DNA of 64,000 bases from CAWFSE01 sp963697565 (GCA_963697565.1 CAVOOM010000003.1:302461-366460), one strand, 5' to 3'. Shown: positions 37,250-45,552, numbered from the stretch's first letter. The notes: generated from the letters alone by a model not told the origin. Translations and numbers: made by a program.

Positions 37250-37991
37250 GTCGTCCCTCTCGTGGGTGATCCAGGTGCCCTCGCGCGGGGAGAACGACGA
37301 GCGCACGTGGATGGGGATGCCGTAACGCCGCGCGTACTCCACGCAGCGCAGGTGGAGGACCTTCGCGCCGGCTGGCGGCCAGCTCGAGCATCTCCTCGTA
37401 CGTCACCTGGGTGTTCTGCCGCGCCAGCGGAACGATGCGCGGGTCGGCGGTGAAGACGCCGTCGACGTCGGTGTAGATCTCGCACACCTCCGCGTCGAGC
37501 GCGGCGGCGAGGGCGACGGCGGTGGTGTCGGAGCCGCCCCGGCCCAGCGTGGTGATGTCCTTGGTGTTCTGGCTCACGCCCTGGAACCCGGCCACGATCG
37601 CGATCGCGCCCTGGGCCAGCGCGCCCTGGATCCGGCCCGGGGTGACGTCGATGATCCGGGCCCGGCCGTGGGCGCCGTCGGTGATCACCCCGGCCTGGCT
37701 GCCGGTGAAGCTCATCGCCTCGACCCCGAGGTCGCCGATGGCCATCGCGAGGACCGCCATCGAGATCCGCTCGCCCGCGGTCAGCAGCATGTCGAGCTCG
37801 CGCCCGGAGGGCAGCGGGCTCACCTGCTCGGCGAGGTCGATCAGCTCGTCGGTGGTGTCGCCCATGGCGGAGACCACGACGACGACGTCGTGGCCGGCCC
37901 GCTTGGTCTCCACGATGCGCCGCGCGACGCGCTTGACGCAGTCGGCGTCGGCGACGGAGGAGCCTCCGTACTTCTGGACGACGAGGCCCAC
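36734..37991 (-). CDS. lysC: Aspartokinase; frame break near 37371
   Basis: Phosphorylates aspartate in the first step of the aspartate pathway. The kinase domain begins VGLVVQKYGGSSVADADCVK and includes TLGRGGSDTTAVALAAALDA; two ACT domains follow (for example ITIVAVPDEPGEAAIIFRTI). The GTG at 37991 has AAGGAGG at seven bases, which decides the start over an in-frame ATG at 38012. One extra C near 37371 breaks the frame; removing it gives MLELAASGAKVLHLRCVEYA, identical in pattern to other aspartokinases. An internal start for a separate beta subunit is listed below. Feedback control by lysine and threonine is expected from the ACT domains. Confidence 0.93.
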
Positions 37992-38120
37992 GGGGCGCCT
38001 CCTTCTGGCCATCGGCGGGGGCCGGTGATCCGGCCGGAACGGGGCACGAGCCTACCCGCGGTCCGCCCCTCGGAGGCGTCGTCCCGGATCGCGAGACAAC
38101 GCCGCCAGCGCTCCAGCCGG

Positions 38121-38819
38121 TCAGTCGGACAGCAGCGCGTCGGCCTCGGCGGCCTGCGCGTCGATCTCGTCGGCGTCCAGCCGCTGGTGGGCCACCACCG
38201 ACAGCAGCGCGCGCTGCGCAGACAGCGCGTGGTCGCCCCAGGTGGACAGGTACGAGAACTGCCACCACCACAGGGCCTCGTCGGTGGCGCCCGCGTCGTA
38301 GTGGCGCAGCCCGTGGGCGAGGTCGAGGCAGATGTCGGCCACGTCGTCGGAGACCCGGCCGGTGGTCGGCTGCTCGGGCAGCAGCGGGTCGAAGACGTAG
38401 GCGTAGTCGTCGAGGCCCTCAAGCAGGCTCGCCAGGCCCTCGCGCAGCGGGTCGGCATCGGGGTCCAGGCCGGCGTCGGGCTCGAACTTCGCCTGCGGCA
38501 CGACATCGGCCACCGCGCCGAGCATCGCGCCCGCGAGGTTGACCTGCGCGAGCAGCACGAGCAGCTCGGCGATGGCCGTGTCCGGGGCGCCGCCGGCGGC
38601 GATCTCGCCGACCCCGTCGACGAACCCGCGCGCCTGGGCCGCGATCTCGGCGGCGAACTCCGCGGCGAAGGCCGCGTCGTCGGCCTGGGCCAGGGCGGCG
38701 GTCAGCCCCTCCGGGGTGATGTCGGGCGCCGGCGCGAGGCCGGGCCCGCCCTCGCGGGCCTCCGGGCCAGCCGGACCGCCGGTCCCTCGCCCACCCTGCG
38801 TGCTGCGGCCACTAGACAT
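38121..38819 (-). CDS. DUF5063 protein
   Basis: A 232-residue acidic, largely helical protein without signal peptide. It begins with a low-complexity glycine/proline-rich segment, then FVDGVGEIAAGGAPDTAIAE and a helical core with DDYAYVFDPLLPEQPTTGRV, YDAGATDEALWWWQFSYLST and WGDHALSAQRALLSVVAHQ. These blocks are conserved in the DUF5063 family that accompanies recR in Streptomyces. No activity is known. The ATG at 38819 overlaps the end of recR by eight bases, so translation is likely coupled. A 129-base gap separates it from lysC. Confidence 0.87.
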   Translation of the reverse strand: MSSGRSTQGGRGTGGPAGPEAREGGPGLAPAPDITPEGLTAALAQADDAAFAAEFAAEIAAQARGFVDGVGEIAAGGAPDTAIAELLVLLAQVNLAGAMLGAVADVVPQAKFEPDAGLDPDADPLREGLASLLEGLDDYAYVFDPLLPEQPTTGRVSDDVADICLDLAHGLRHYDAGATDEALWWWQFSYLSTWGDHALSAQRALLSVVAHQRLDADEIDAQAAEADALLSD

Positions 38820-39412
38820 CGAGCAACCTCCGGCCCTCAAACGCCCGACCGAGGGTGACCTCGTCGGCGTACTCCAGGTCGCCCCCGACGGGCAGACCGC
38901 TCGCCAGCCGCGTGACCCGCAGCCCCATCGGCTTGACCAGCCGGGCGAGGTAGGTGGCGGTGGCCTCGCCCTCGAGGTTCGGGTCGGTGGCCAAGATCAG
39001 CTCGGTGACCGTCCCGTCGGCGAGGCGCACCATGAGCTCGCGCAGCCGCAGGTCGTCCGGGCCGATGCCGTCGATCGGGCTGATGGCGCCGCCCAGGACG
39101 TGGTAGCGGCCGCGGAACTCGCGGGTGCGCTCGATCGCGACGACGTCCTTGGGCTCCTCGACCACGCAGATCACCGTCGAGGTCGCGGCGGGGGTCGGCG
39201 CACACCCGGCACTCATCGGCCGAGGCGACGTTGCCGCAGACGCGGCAGAACCGCACCTGGTCCTTGACCGCGATGAGCACGTCGGCGAGCCGACGGACGT
39301 CGACGGGGTCGGCGGCGAGCAGGTGGAACGCGATGCGCTGGGCGCTCTTCGGACCGACGCCCGGCAGCCGGCCGAGCTCGTCGATGAGGTCCTGGACGAT
39401 GCCCTCGTACAC
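38812..39412 (-). CDS. recR: Recombination mediator RecR; frame break near 39182
   Basis: About 199 residues. The helix-hairpin-helix is LPGVGPKSAQRIAFHLLAAD, the zinc-binding cysteines are in FCRVCGNVASADECRVC, and the Toprim part contains VVEEPKDVVAIERTREFRG with YHVLGGAISPIDGIGPDDL. The frame changes near 39182, between CADPRRD and TVICVVEEP; one extra base accounts for it. RecR works with RecF/RecO to load RecA at gaps. The GTG start is one base past the ybaB stop, and the 3' end overlaps the DUF5063 gene. Confidence 0.93.
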
Positions 39413-39413
39413 G

Positions 39414-39746
39414 TCAGAGCCCCGGCACGCCCGGCCCGGAGGCCTGCTGGAAGGGAGCGAGCTTGTCCTGCTGGAGCTCGTGGGCCTGCCGCTGGGCGTC
39501 GCGGACCGCCGCCAGCACCAGGTCGACGAGCGTGTCGATGTCGGCCGGGTCGACGACCGAGGGGTCGATGGTGAGGCCGCCGAGCTCGAGGGAGCCGCCC
39601 ACCGTCGCCGTCACCAGGCCGCCTCCCGCGCTGCCGGTGAGGCGTGCGGCGGCGATCTCGGCCTGGGCCTCGGCCAGCTGCGCCTGCATGCGCTGGGCCT
39701 GCTGCAGCAGCTGCTGCATGGAGGGGGGCGGGCCGGCGGGGGGCAT
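39414..39746 (-). CDS. ybaB: YbaB/EbfC nucleoid-associated protein
   Basis: A 110-residue small DNA-binding protein, the usual partner of recR and dnaX. The N-terminal coiled coil MQQLLQQAQRMQAQLAEAQA and the central LIDPSVVDPADIDTLVDLVL-like region (here LTIDPSVVDPADIDTLVDLV) are diagnostic. The ATG at 39746 has a -10 box six bases upstream, so ybaB-recR-DUF5063 can be transcribed independently of dnaX. Confidence 0.93.
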   Translation of the reverse strand: MPPAGPPPSMQQLLQQAQRMQAQLAEAQAEIAAARLTGSAGGGLVTATVGGSLELGGLTIDPSVVDPADIDTLVDLVLAAVRDAQRQAHELQQDKLAPFQQASGPGVPGL

Positions 39747-39752
39747 GTGGGC

Positions 39753-39758
39753 AGCCTA
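39753..39758 (-). promoter_or_regulatory. -10 box for the ybaB-recR operon (leaderless)
   Basis: Minus-strand TAGGCT ends six bases before the ATG at 39746. Confidence 0.55.
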
Positions 39759-39842
39759 CGGGGCGGCGCCGACGGCAACCGGGAACGCGACGGCCGCGGC
39801 GGGGTCTGGCGCTCAGCCCCGCTCGGCCGCGCTGAGCCCCGC

Positions 39843-41828
39843 TCAGGCGTCCGCCGAGCCGATCTGGCGTCCCCCCAGCACATCGGCGATCAGGGCCCCC
39901 CCGGACTTGCCGGAGTCGTCGGCATCGGCGTCGGCGAGGTCTGGCTCATCGGGCGTCGCCGTGCGCTCGGCCTCCTCGCGGGCGAGCGCCTCGGCGCGCT
40001 GGCGCGCCTCGGCCGCCTTGGACGGCGCGGCGTCGGCGGGCGCCTCAGGCGGCGCGGGGGGCGCGTCCGCGGGGGGCGCTGGGCCGGCGGCCGGCGGCGC
40101 CGCGGCGGCGCCTCCGCCTGAGGGCGTGGGCGCCGCGCCGTGCGGCACCGCGTCGACCCGCGCGTCGACGCCCACGACGTCGAGCAGCGCGGCGCGGACC
40201 ACCTCGGGGTGGTCGCCGGCCGAGAACCCGCGCGCGGTGCCGGCATCGGGCAAGCCCAGGGTCAGCACGCCGGACTCCAGCGACAGCACCGAGGCCTTCT
40301 CGTACAGCAGCATCCAGGTGACCCGCCGCTTCGCCTTGATTGACTCGAGCACGTGCGGCCACAGCTGGCGGACGGAGGCGACGTCGGGAGCCCCGGAGAC
40401 GGCGGGGGCCGCGACGGGCAGGGGGGCCGCCGGCTCGGGCGCAGGCGGCTCGGGCTGCGGCTGCTCTTGCGGCGCGGGCGACGCGGGCGATGCACCCTCG
40501 GCGTCCTCGGTCGGGGCAGCCGGGGGCTCAGGCGTCGCGGCGGCCGGCGGCGGCGGAGCCGGAGCGGTGGGCTCGGCCCGGGTCGGAGCCGGTGCGGCCG
40601 CGCGCGCCCCGCCTGGAGGCGCAGCGGGCCGAACCGGCGAGGCGGTCATCGCCGGGCCGCCGGCGGCAAGCCCGCTCTCGAGCCGGGCCAGCCGGGCGGC
40701 GAGGGCCACCGGGTCGTCGGAGGCCCGCGGGAGCACCAGCCGGGCGGCCAGCAGCTCCAGCAGCAGCCGAGGCGGGGCGGACGTCGTACGCCGCTCGTTC
40801 ATCGTGGCCGCGACGAGGTCGGCGGCCCGCACCAACCCGGCGACGCCCAGCGCGGCTGCCTGCGCGCGCATCGCCGGCAGCTCGTCGGCGGGGACGTGCA
40901 CGCAGTCCGCGCTCGGCGGCATCGTCGACCTGGGCCAGCAGCAGCAGGTCGCGCAGCCGGTCGAGCAGGTCGCCGCTGAAGCGCCACGGCTCCAAGCCCG
41001 CGGTCGAGCGCCGCGTCGATCGCCGCGAAGACCGAGGGCGCGTCCTGGGCGGCGACGCGCCTCGACCACCTGGTGGAGCAGCTCCGAGGGGGTGTAGCCC
41101 AGCAGCGAGGCGGCCCGCTCGTACGTGAGGCCGGCCGTCCCGGCGCTGCCGGCGAGCTGGTCGAGGACCGACAGCGCATCGCGCACCGAGCCCTGGCCGG
41201 CGCGGACCACCAGCGGCAGCACGCCGGGCTCGACGACGATGCCCTCCTCGGCGCTGATCCGCTCGAGGTGGGCCAGCAGCGTCGCCGGCGGCACCAGCCG
41301 GAACGGGTAGTGGTGGGTGCGCGACCGGATGGTCTGCAGCACCTTGTCCGGCTCGGTCGTGGCGAAGATGAACCGGATGTAGTCCGGCGGCTCCTCGACC
41401 AGCTTGAGCAGGGCGTTGAAGCCCTGCGTGGTGACCATGTGGGCCTCGTCGATGATGTAGATCTTGTAGCGGGACTGCACCGGCGCGTACATCGCGCGCT
41501 CGCGCAGCTCGCGGGTGTCGTCGACGCCGCCGTGGCTCGCGGCGTCGAGCTCGATCACGTCGAGGGTGCCGGGGCCGTTGGCGGCCAGCCCGACGCACGA
41601 CTCGCAGACCCCGCACGGATCGGGGGTGGGGCCCTGCTCGCAGTTGAGCGACCGGGCGAGGATGCGCGCCGACGAGGTCTTGCCGCAGCCGCGGGGGCCG
41701 CTGAAGAGGTAGGCGTGGTTGACCCGGTCGTTGCGCAGCGCCTGCTGCAGGGGGTCGGTGACGTGCTCCTGGCCGATGACGTCGGCGAACCGCGCGGGGC
41801 GGTACTTCCGGTACAGGGCGAGGGCCAC
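39843..41828 (-). CDS. dnaX: DNA polymerase III tau subunit; scrambled segment 40905-41058
   Basis: Clamp-loader ATPase. The P-loop is LFSGPRGCGKTSSARILARS, the zinc cysteines are in CEQGPTPDPCGVCESC, and the DExx motif is IYIIDEAHMVTTQGFNALLK. The long C-terminal proline/alanine-rich region precedes the tau-specific end. The frame is open throughout, yet residues from about 40905 to 41058 do not match any clamp loader. Three separate one-base insertions near 41058, 40993 and 40906 together restore the frame; correcting each gives AAIDAALDRGLEPWRFSGDL and LLDRLRDLLLLAQVDDAAER as expected. No slippery heptamer for a shorter gamma form was seen. GTG start with -10 box six bases upstream. Confidence 0.94.
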   Translation of the reverse strand: MALALYRKYRPARFADVIGQEHVTDPLQQALRNDRVNHAYLFSGPRGCGKTSSARILARSLNCEQGPTPDPCGVCESCVGLAANGPGTLDVIELDAASHGGVDDTRELRERAMYAPVQSRYKIYIIDEAHMVTTQGFNALLKLVEEPPDYIRFIFATTEPDKVLQTIRSRTHHYPFRLVPPATLLAHLERISAEEGIVVEPGVLPLVVRAGQGSVRDALSVLDQLAGSAGTAGLTYERAASLLGYTPSELLHQVVEARRRPGRALGLRGDRRGARPRAWSRGASAATCSTGCATCCCWPRSTMPPSADCVHVPADELPAMRAQAAALGVAGLVRAADLVAATMNERRTTSAPPRLLLELLAARLVLPRASDDPVALAARLARLESGLAAGGPAMTASPVRPAAPPGGARAAAPAPTRAEPTAPAPPPPAAATPEPPAAPTEDAEGASPASPAPQEQPQPEPPAPEPAAPLPVAAPAVSGAPDVASVRQLWPHVLESIKAKRRVTWMLLYEKASVLSLESGVLTLGLPDAGTARGFSAGDHPEVVRAALLDVVGVDARVDAVPHGAAPTPSGGGAAAAPPAAGPAPPADAPPAPPEAPADAAPSKAAEARQRAEALAREEAERTATPDEPDLADADADDSGKSGGALIADVLGGRQIGSADA

Positions 41829-41834
41829 CCCCGG

Positions 41835-41840
41835 ACCCTA
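41835..41840 (-). promoter_or_regulatory. -10 box for dnaX (leaderless)
   Basis: Minus-strand TAGGGT ends six bases before the GTG at 41828, in the gap after the SRP RNA. Confidence 0.6.
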
Positions 41841-41880
41841 ACGGCGCCCGCCGACCCCCACATCGGGGCCTCGGGACGAA

Positions 41881-41973
41881 GGCGACCCCTCGCGCACCCG
41901 CCAGAGCCCGCCGACCCTTGCTGCCTTCCGGCCCTGGGGGGTTGAGCGAGGTGACGCCGCACGAGGGGTCGCC
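41881..41973 (-). ncRNA. ffs: Signal recognition particle RNA, small 4.5S type
   Basis: On the minus strand the apical domain reads GGGCCGGAAGGCAGCAAGGG, the conserved Ffh-binding core. The ends 41881-41892 and 41962-41973 pair perfectly over twelve bases, giving a single hairpin of about 93 nucleotides. A TACGAT -10 box at 41978-41983 lies just upstream. The ffs-dnaX order is common in actinobacteria. Confidence 0.93.
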
Positions 41974-42031
41974 CTCCATCGTACGCACTCCCGGAGGCGG
42001 GACGGATTTCGGCCGAGCCCGGGGCCGCCGG

Positions 42032-42037
42032 TACCCT
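42032..42037 (+). promoter_or_regulatory. -10 box for tRNA-Ser(GGA)
   Basis: TACCCT ends seven bases before the first tRNA base. Confidence 0.5.
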
Positions 42038-42044
42038 CGCCCAC

Positions 42045-42132
42045 GGAGGATTCGCATAGTGGCCGAGTGCGCACGCTTGGAAAGCGTGTAAGGGGCAACC
42101 CTTCGCGGGTTCAAATCCCGCATCCTCCGCCA
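42045..42132 (+). tRNA. tRNA-Ser (anticodon GGA)
   Basis: Eighty-eight bases with a long variable arm, class II cloverleaf. Acceptor GGAGGAT pairs with ATCCTCC; the anticodon loop TTGGAAA between CACGC and GCGTG gives GGA. CCA is encoded. Confidence 0.97.
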
Positions 42133-42138
42133 TCCAGG

Positions 42139-42180
42139 CGGCGCCGCGGATCCGTGCAGGTGTACGGGTCCGCGGCGCCG
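42139..42180 (+). terminator. Terminator hairpin after tRNA-Ser(GGA)
   Basis: A twelve-base perfect stem, 42139-42150 with 42169-42180, is extended by an inner TCCGT/ACGGG stem. Confidence 0.75.
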
Positions 42181-42208
42181 TCGGCGTCCCCGTCCCGGGC
42201 CCGACATC

Positions 42209-42214
42209 TAGACT
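42209..42214 (+). promoter_or_regulatory. -10 box for the 42.2-kb gene pair (leaderless)
   Basis: TAGACT ends seven bases before the GTG at 42222. Confidence 0.5.
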
Positions 42215-42221
42215 GGCCGCC

Positions 42222-42554
42222 GTGATCTTCAAGCGGGTCGGCGACCGCAAGCCGTACCCCGACCACGAACTGACCTCCAAGGGCTGGAGTGCCCTCTCGC
42301 CCCGCCAGGTCCGCCTCGACGAGCTGGTCACCGTCAAGCGCACCCTCGACCTCGACGCCCTGCTGGCCGAGGACTCCACGTTCTACGGCGACCTGTTCGC
42401 CCACGTCGTGCGCTGGCAGGGCGAGCTCTACCTCGAGGACGGACTCCACCGCGCGCTCCGTGCGGCGTTGCGCCAGCGCGCGGCCATCCATGCGCGCATC
42501 CTTGACCTCGACGAGCCGCCCACCGCGGGCGCCGACCCTGGAGGCCGACCGTGA
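42222..42554 (+). CDS. Conserved actinobacterial small protein (labelled VapB-antitoxin-like in databases)
   Basis: A 110-residue protein beginning MIFKRVGDRKPYPDHELTSK, with a core LDLDALLAEDSTFYGDLFAH and WQGELYLEDGLHRALRAALR. Similar proteins in Streptomyces carry an antitoxin label, but there is no toxin gene here: the next gene, overlapping by four bases (GTGA), is a LytR C-terminal-domain protein. The pairing suggests an envelope role instead. No DNA-binding ribbon-helix-helix or SpoVT fold is obvious. I regard the function as unknown. Confidence 0.85.
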   Translation: MIFKRVGDRKPYPDHELTSKGWSALSPRQVRLDELVTVKRTLDLDALLAEDSTFYGDLFAHVVRWQGELYLEDGLHRALRAALRQRAAIHARILDLDEPPTAGADPGGRP

Positions 42555-43135
42555 CCAGCCTGAGCCCCACCTCGGCACGCGGGGGCGGCCGGTCCCTGCT
42601 GCCCCTCATCATCGCCGCCGTCGTCGCCCTGGTGATCGGCGTCGCCGCCGGGTGGTGGTGGGCCGGCCGCGACACCAGCGGGTCGGCCGGATCGACGGCC
42701 AGCCCGAGCCCCAGCGACTGCCCGACCGAGCTGGTCTCCGCCTACCCGGCCCCCGCCACGATCACGGTCAACGTCTACAACGCCACCGCGCGGGCAGGCC
42801 TGGCCAAGGGCGTCGCCGCGGAGATGAAGGCGCGTGGCTTCGTCGTCGGCGCCGTGTCCAACGACCCGAAGAAGCAGCCGATCGCGGCCCCGGCCGAGGT
42901 CAGGCACGGTCCAGGCGGCGAGCAGGCCGCGGCCGTGGTGGCCGCCCAGGTGTCCGGCGCCGTCGTGGTCGCCGACACGCGCACCGACGGCAGCGTCGAC
43001 CTCGCGCTGGGCGACGGCTACACCGCGCTGGTCGCGCCCGACGTCGCCGCCGCGACCCTGGCCCCCAAGCCTCCGCCGGGCTGCCCCACACCGTCTCCGG
43101 CGGCGCCCGCCGCTACGCCCGCGCCCACCGCCTGA
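42551..43135 (+). CDS. LytR_C-domain membrane-anchored protein
   Basis: A 194-residue protein with one N-terminal membrane helix (LLPLIIAAVVALVIGVAAGW), a serine/proline linker, a LytR C-terminal domain starting ITVNVYNATARAGLAKGVAA with MKARGFVVGAVSND, and a proline/alanine-rich end. The domain is found at the C-terminus of cell-wall polymer ligases (LytR-CpsA-Psr) and alone in actinobacteria; it is extracytoplasmic and its ligand is unclear. Translationally coupled to the preceding gene. It converges on an L,D-transpeptidase gene, sixteen bases apart. Confidence 0.88.
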   Translation: MTSLSPTSARGGGRSLLPLIIAAVVALVIGVAAGWWWAGRDTSGSAGSTASPSPSDCPTELVSAYPAPATITVNVYNATARAGLAKGVAAEMKARGFVVGAVSNDPKKQPIAAPAEVRHGPGGEQAAAVVAAQVSGAVVVADTRTDGSVDLALGDGYTALVAPDVAAATLAPKPPPGCPTPSPAAPAATPAPTA

Positions 43136-43151
43136 GCTGTGCGGCGGCGGC

Positions 43152-44162
43152 TCACCGCCCGCGCAGCGCGGCCACCGGGCCCATCGCCACCCGCGCCGAG
43201 GCGTCCAGCCAGCGCAGGACGTTGACCATGTCGGCCGCGCGCAGCGAGACGCAGCCGGCCGTCGCGCCCTTGCCGTTGACGTGTACGAAGATCCCGCCGC
43301 CCGACTGCGTCGAGACCACCGGGATGTTGAAGTTGACCACCACGGCGTAGGCGTACTGGCTGCCGTAGTCCACCAGGTGCTCGGCCTCGTCGACGCTCCA
43401 CCGGGCATCCGGGGCCCGGCCGCGCTGCCAGGTGTTGAACGTGGCGGGGTCGGCCGGGTCGTACACCCACCAGTCCTCTGCGTCGAACTGCCGCCACGGC
43501 AGGCTCGTGCCGGGGTTGCCGCCCGGCCCGAACGCGGTGCCGAGGCTGAAGACCCCCACCGGCGTGGTGCCGCTGTTGCGCACGCGGTTCTCCGCGAAGC
43601 CGTTCCAGCCGAGGCGTGCGGGCACCGGCCCGTACGAGACCTGCCAGCCGCCCGAGGAGTCGCGCTGCCAGGCAGTGGCGGTGGCGTACGAGGTGCCGTA
43701 TCGGGTCGCGGTGACGACGAGCGCCTTGCCCGCGGGGGCGAGGGAGGGGATCTCGGCCGGGCTGATGCCGCCCGCCGGTGGAGGGGGCGCGGGCGGGGCG
43801 GCGGGCTTCGGCTTCGCGGCGGGCGCGGCGGGCTTGGGGGTGGGCTTCGGGCTCGATGCAGCGGCGCGGGAGCGGCGCGGGGCGGCCTGGGCGGCAGCGG
43901 CTTGAGCGGCCGCGGCTTGCGCCGCCGCCAGGTCGGCAGCGGCTTGGGCCTCCGCTGCGCGGGCGGCCGCGGCCTCTGCCTCGGCACGAGCAGCCTCGAT
44001 CCCGCGCACCCGCTCGGCGAGGTGCTCCTCGCCGACGAGCTCCACGCGCGAGGGGGCCGCGGGCGGCTGGGGCGGAGCGGCCGGTGCCGCCGCCGCGTAC
44101 CCGCACGACGACAGCAGCGCGGCGCACGCCGCGAGAGCTGCGAACCGTGCCGACCCGATCAC
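43152..44162 (-). CDS. Lipoprotein L,D-transpeptidase (YkuD-like)
   Basis: A 336-residue cell-wall enzyme. A lipobox LSSC follows a short hydrophobic segment (AALAACAALLSSC), so the mature protein should be lipid-anchored outside. Then come an alanine/glutamate-rich helical region, a lysine/proline linker, and the catalytic domain with GTTPVGVFSLGTAFGPGG and the motif FVHVNGKGATAGCVSLRAAD containing the catalytic cysteine and upstream histidine. Such enzymes make 3-3 crosslinks or attach proteins to peptidoglycan. The GTG at 44162 has GGGAGAGG close upstream and places the signal peptide correctly; an ATG at 44228 would give a long charged extension. Confidence 0.88.
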   Translation of the reverse strand: MIGSARFAALAACAALLSSCGYAAAAPAAPPQPPAAPSRVELVGEEHLAERVRGIEAARAEAEAAAARAAEAQAAADLAAAQAAAAQAAAAQAAPRRSRAAASSPKPTPKPAAPAAKPKPAAPPAPPPPAGGISPAEIPSLAPAGKALVVTATRYGTSYATATAWQRDSSGGWQVSYGPVPARLGWNGFAENRVRNSGTTPVGVFSLGTAFGPGGNPGTSLPWRQFDAEDWWVYDPADPATFNTWQRGRAPDARWSVDEAEHLVDYGSQYAYAVVVNFNIPVVSTQSGGGIFVHVNGKGATAGCVSLRAADMVNVLRWLDASARVAMGPVAALRGR

Positions 44163-44252
44163 GCCTCTCCCGTGGGCTCGCGCCGCGGGGGCGCGGCGGC
44201 TGCTCACCCAGAGCATCGGCCCCAGCATGCCCGCCCTGGAGCCCCGCGGGCG

Positions 44253-44648
44253 TCAGATGCCCTGGACGGCGGCCGCGAAGAATGTGAACAGGACGAAGAG
44301 GAGCAGCAGCGCATTGACGATGCACGCCGCCGCGGAAGAACCGCCGCCGCCTGCCTTCGTCGCGCGGCCGCCGAGCAGGGTCCCGATCACCAAGGGCGTG
44401 GCCATCACGGCGGTAACGACGAGCATGGCCGCCCAGCCAGCGAGCCCGGCCGAGGGGAGCAGCTCGCCCTCGGCGACGTCGAGCAGCGCCATGAACGCGT
44501 ACCCCAGCACGCCCGCAACCACGGTCGAGACCGCGGCCAGCGCCAGCATGATCCACGCCCACATGGTGAGCCGCTGGGCCCGCTCGGGGATCACCCCGCC
44601 GGTGCTGGGCGGTCGGCTGGTTGGACGCGATGAGTGGACGGTGGCCAT
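44253..44648 (-). CDS. Membrane protein of unknown function, three helices
   Basis: A 131-residue protein with membrane segments MWAWIMLALAAVSTVVAGVL, LAGWAAMLVVTAVMATPLVI and ACIVNALLLLFVLFTFFAAA, separated by short loops, with a glycine-rich cytoplasmic or outer loop (GGRATKAGGGGSSAA). The ATG at 44648 has GGAGG eight bases upstream, which is better than an ATG at 44678. I do not recognise a family. Neighbours are an L,D-transpeptidase and tRNA-Ser. Confidence 0.7.
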   Translation of the reverse strand: MATVHSSRPTSRPPSTGGVIPERAQRLTMWAWIMLALAAVSTVVAGVLGYAFMALLDVAEGELLPSAGLAGWAAMLVVTAVMATPLVIGTLLGGRATKAGGGGSSAAACIVNALLLLFVLFTFFAAAVQGI

Positions 44649-44763
44649 GACCGTCACCTCCGGGTGCCGTGGCCTCACCCCAGGCGGACCACTCGTACGC
44701 CCGCGGCCTCACCCTCAGCCTCGCCCGGCCGCCCTCGTCCCGGTAGGGGACTACGGCCCGCGA

Positions 44764-44826
44764 GTGGCACCTGAATCGCGGTTGTGGTCACCGCATCACG
44801 GGGAAGAACCACGATTCAGGCGCCAC
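44764..44826. repeat. 20-bp imperfect inverted repeat with AT-containing arms
   Basis: Arm 44764-44783 pairs with 44807-44826 with about two mismatches; the core is CCTGAATCGCGGTT against AACCACGATTCAGG. The loop is 23 bases. It stands in the 206-base gap between the membrane-protein gene and the tRNA-Ser terminator, and is less GC-rich than its surroundings. Confidence 0.6.
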
Positions 44827-44843
44827 AACCCCCCGGTGACACG

Positions 44844-44880
44844 AAGAGGCGACCCCCGAACACCATGGGGGTCGCCTCTT
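44844..44880 (-). terminator. 14-bp hairpin terminator after tRNA-Ser(CGA)
   Basis: Arms 44844-44857 and 44867-44880 are exact complements around a nine-base loop, four bases beyond the tRNA 3' end on the minus strand. Confidence 0.85.
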
Positions 44881-44884
44881 TGTT

Positions 44885-44974
44885 TGGCGGTGGCGGTGGG
44901 ATTTGAACCCACGGAGGAGTTGCCCCCTCACACGCTTTCGAGGCGTGCTCCTTAGGCCGCTCGGACACGCCACC
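44885..44974 (-). tRNA. tRNA-Ser (anticodon CGA)
   Basis: Ninety bases on the minus strand with a long variable arm. Acceptor GGTGGCG pairs with CGCCACC; the loop CTCGAAA between CACGC and GCGTG gives anticodon CGA. CCA is encoded. Confidence 0.97.
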
Positions 44975-44999
44975 GCCGAGCAGGGTACCCGAGCGCGGG

Positions 45000-45509
45000 C
45001 TACCCCTCGAAACCCCTATGGGTGGCGAAGAAGCCCGCCAGCAGGGCCCCCGACTCCTCGGCCAGAACGCCGGCGACGACCTCCGGGCGGTGGTTGAGCC
45101 GGCGGTCGCGCAGGACGTCCCACAGCGATCCGGCGGCGCCCTGCTCCTCGTTCCACGCGCCAAAGACGACCCGGTCGACGCGGGCGAGGACGGCGGCGCC
45201 GGCGCACATCGTGCACGGCTCCAGGGTCACCACCAGGGTGCAGCCGTCCAGCCGCCAGGTGCGCCGGGCGGACGCGGCCTCGCGCAGCGCGAGCACCTCG
45301 GCGTGGGCGGTGGGGTCGGCGAGGGCCTCGCGCGCGTTGCGGCCGCGGCCCAGCACGACGCCATCGAGGCCGACCACGACTGCGCCGACCGGCACGTCGC
45401 CCGACTCCGGCGCGAGCCGCGCCTCCTCGAGGGCCAGCCGCATCGCGGCCAGGTCGTCCTCGCGGGGGGGCTGCTGGCCGGCCGGCCCGCGGCCGCCATC
45501 GGCGGTCAT
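45000..45509 (-). CDS. tadA: tRNA-specific adenosine deaminase
   Basis: Makes inosine at wobble position 34 of tRNA-Arg(ACG). The 169-residue protein has the zinc-site motifs HAEVLALREA (catalytic HAE) and PCTMCAG (PCxxC), and the RVVFGAWNEEQGAAGS substrate loop of the family. The ATG at 45509 begins MTADGGRGPAGQQPPREDDL. It lies next to its actinobacterial companion gene and immediately downstream of a tRNA gene. Confidence 0.94.
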   Translation of the reverse strand: MTADGGRGPAGQQPPREDDLAAMRLALEEARLAPESGDVPVGAVVVGLDGVVLGRGRNAREALADPTAHAEVLALREAASARRTWRLDGCTLVVTLEPCTMCAGAAVLARVDRVVFGAWNEEQGAAGSLWDVLRDRRLNHRPEVVAGVLAEESGALLAGFFATHRGFEG

Positions 45510-45552
45510 CCGGCGATCACCCTGCCCTCACGGCCGTCGCGCGGGCGCGCGC

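Noticed and set aside
40905..41058. Programmed frameshifting for a DnaX gamma form
   Set aside because: No A-rich slippery heptamer; three separate insertions with normal flanks fit error better.
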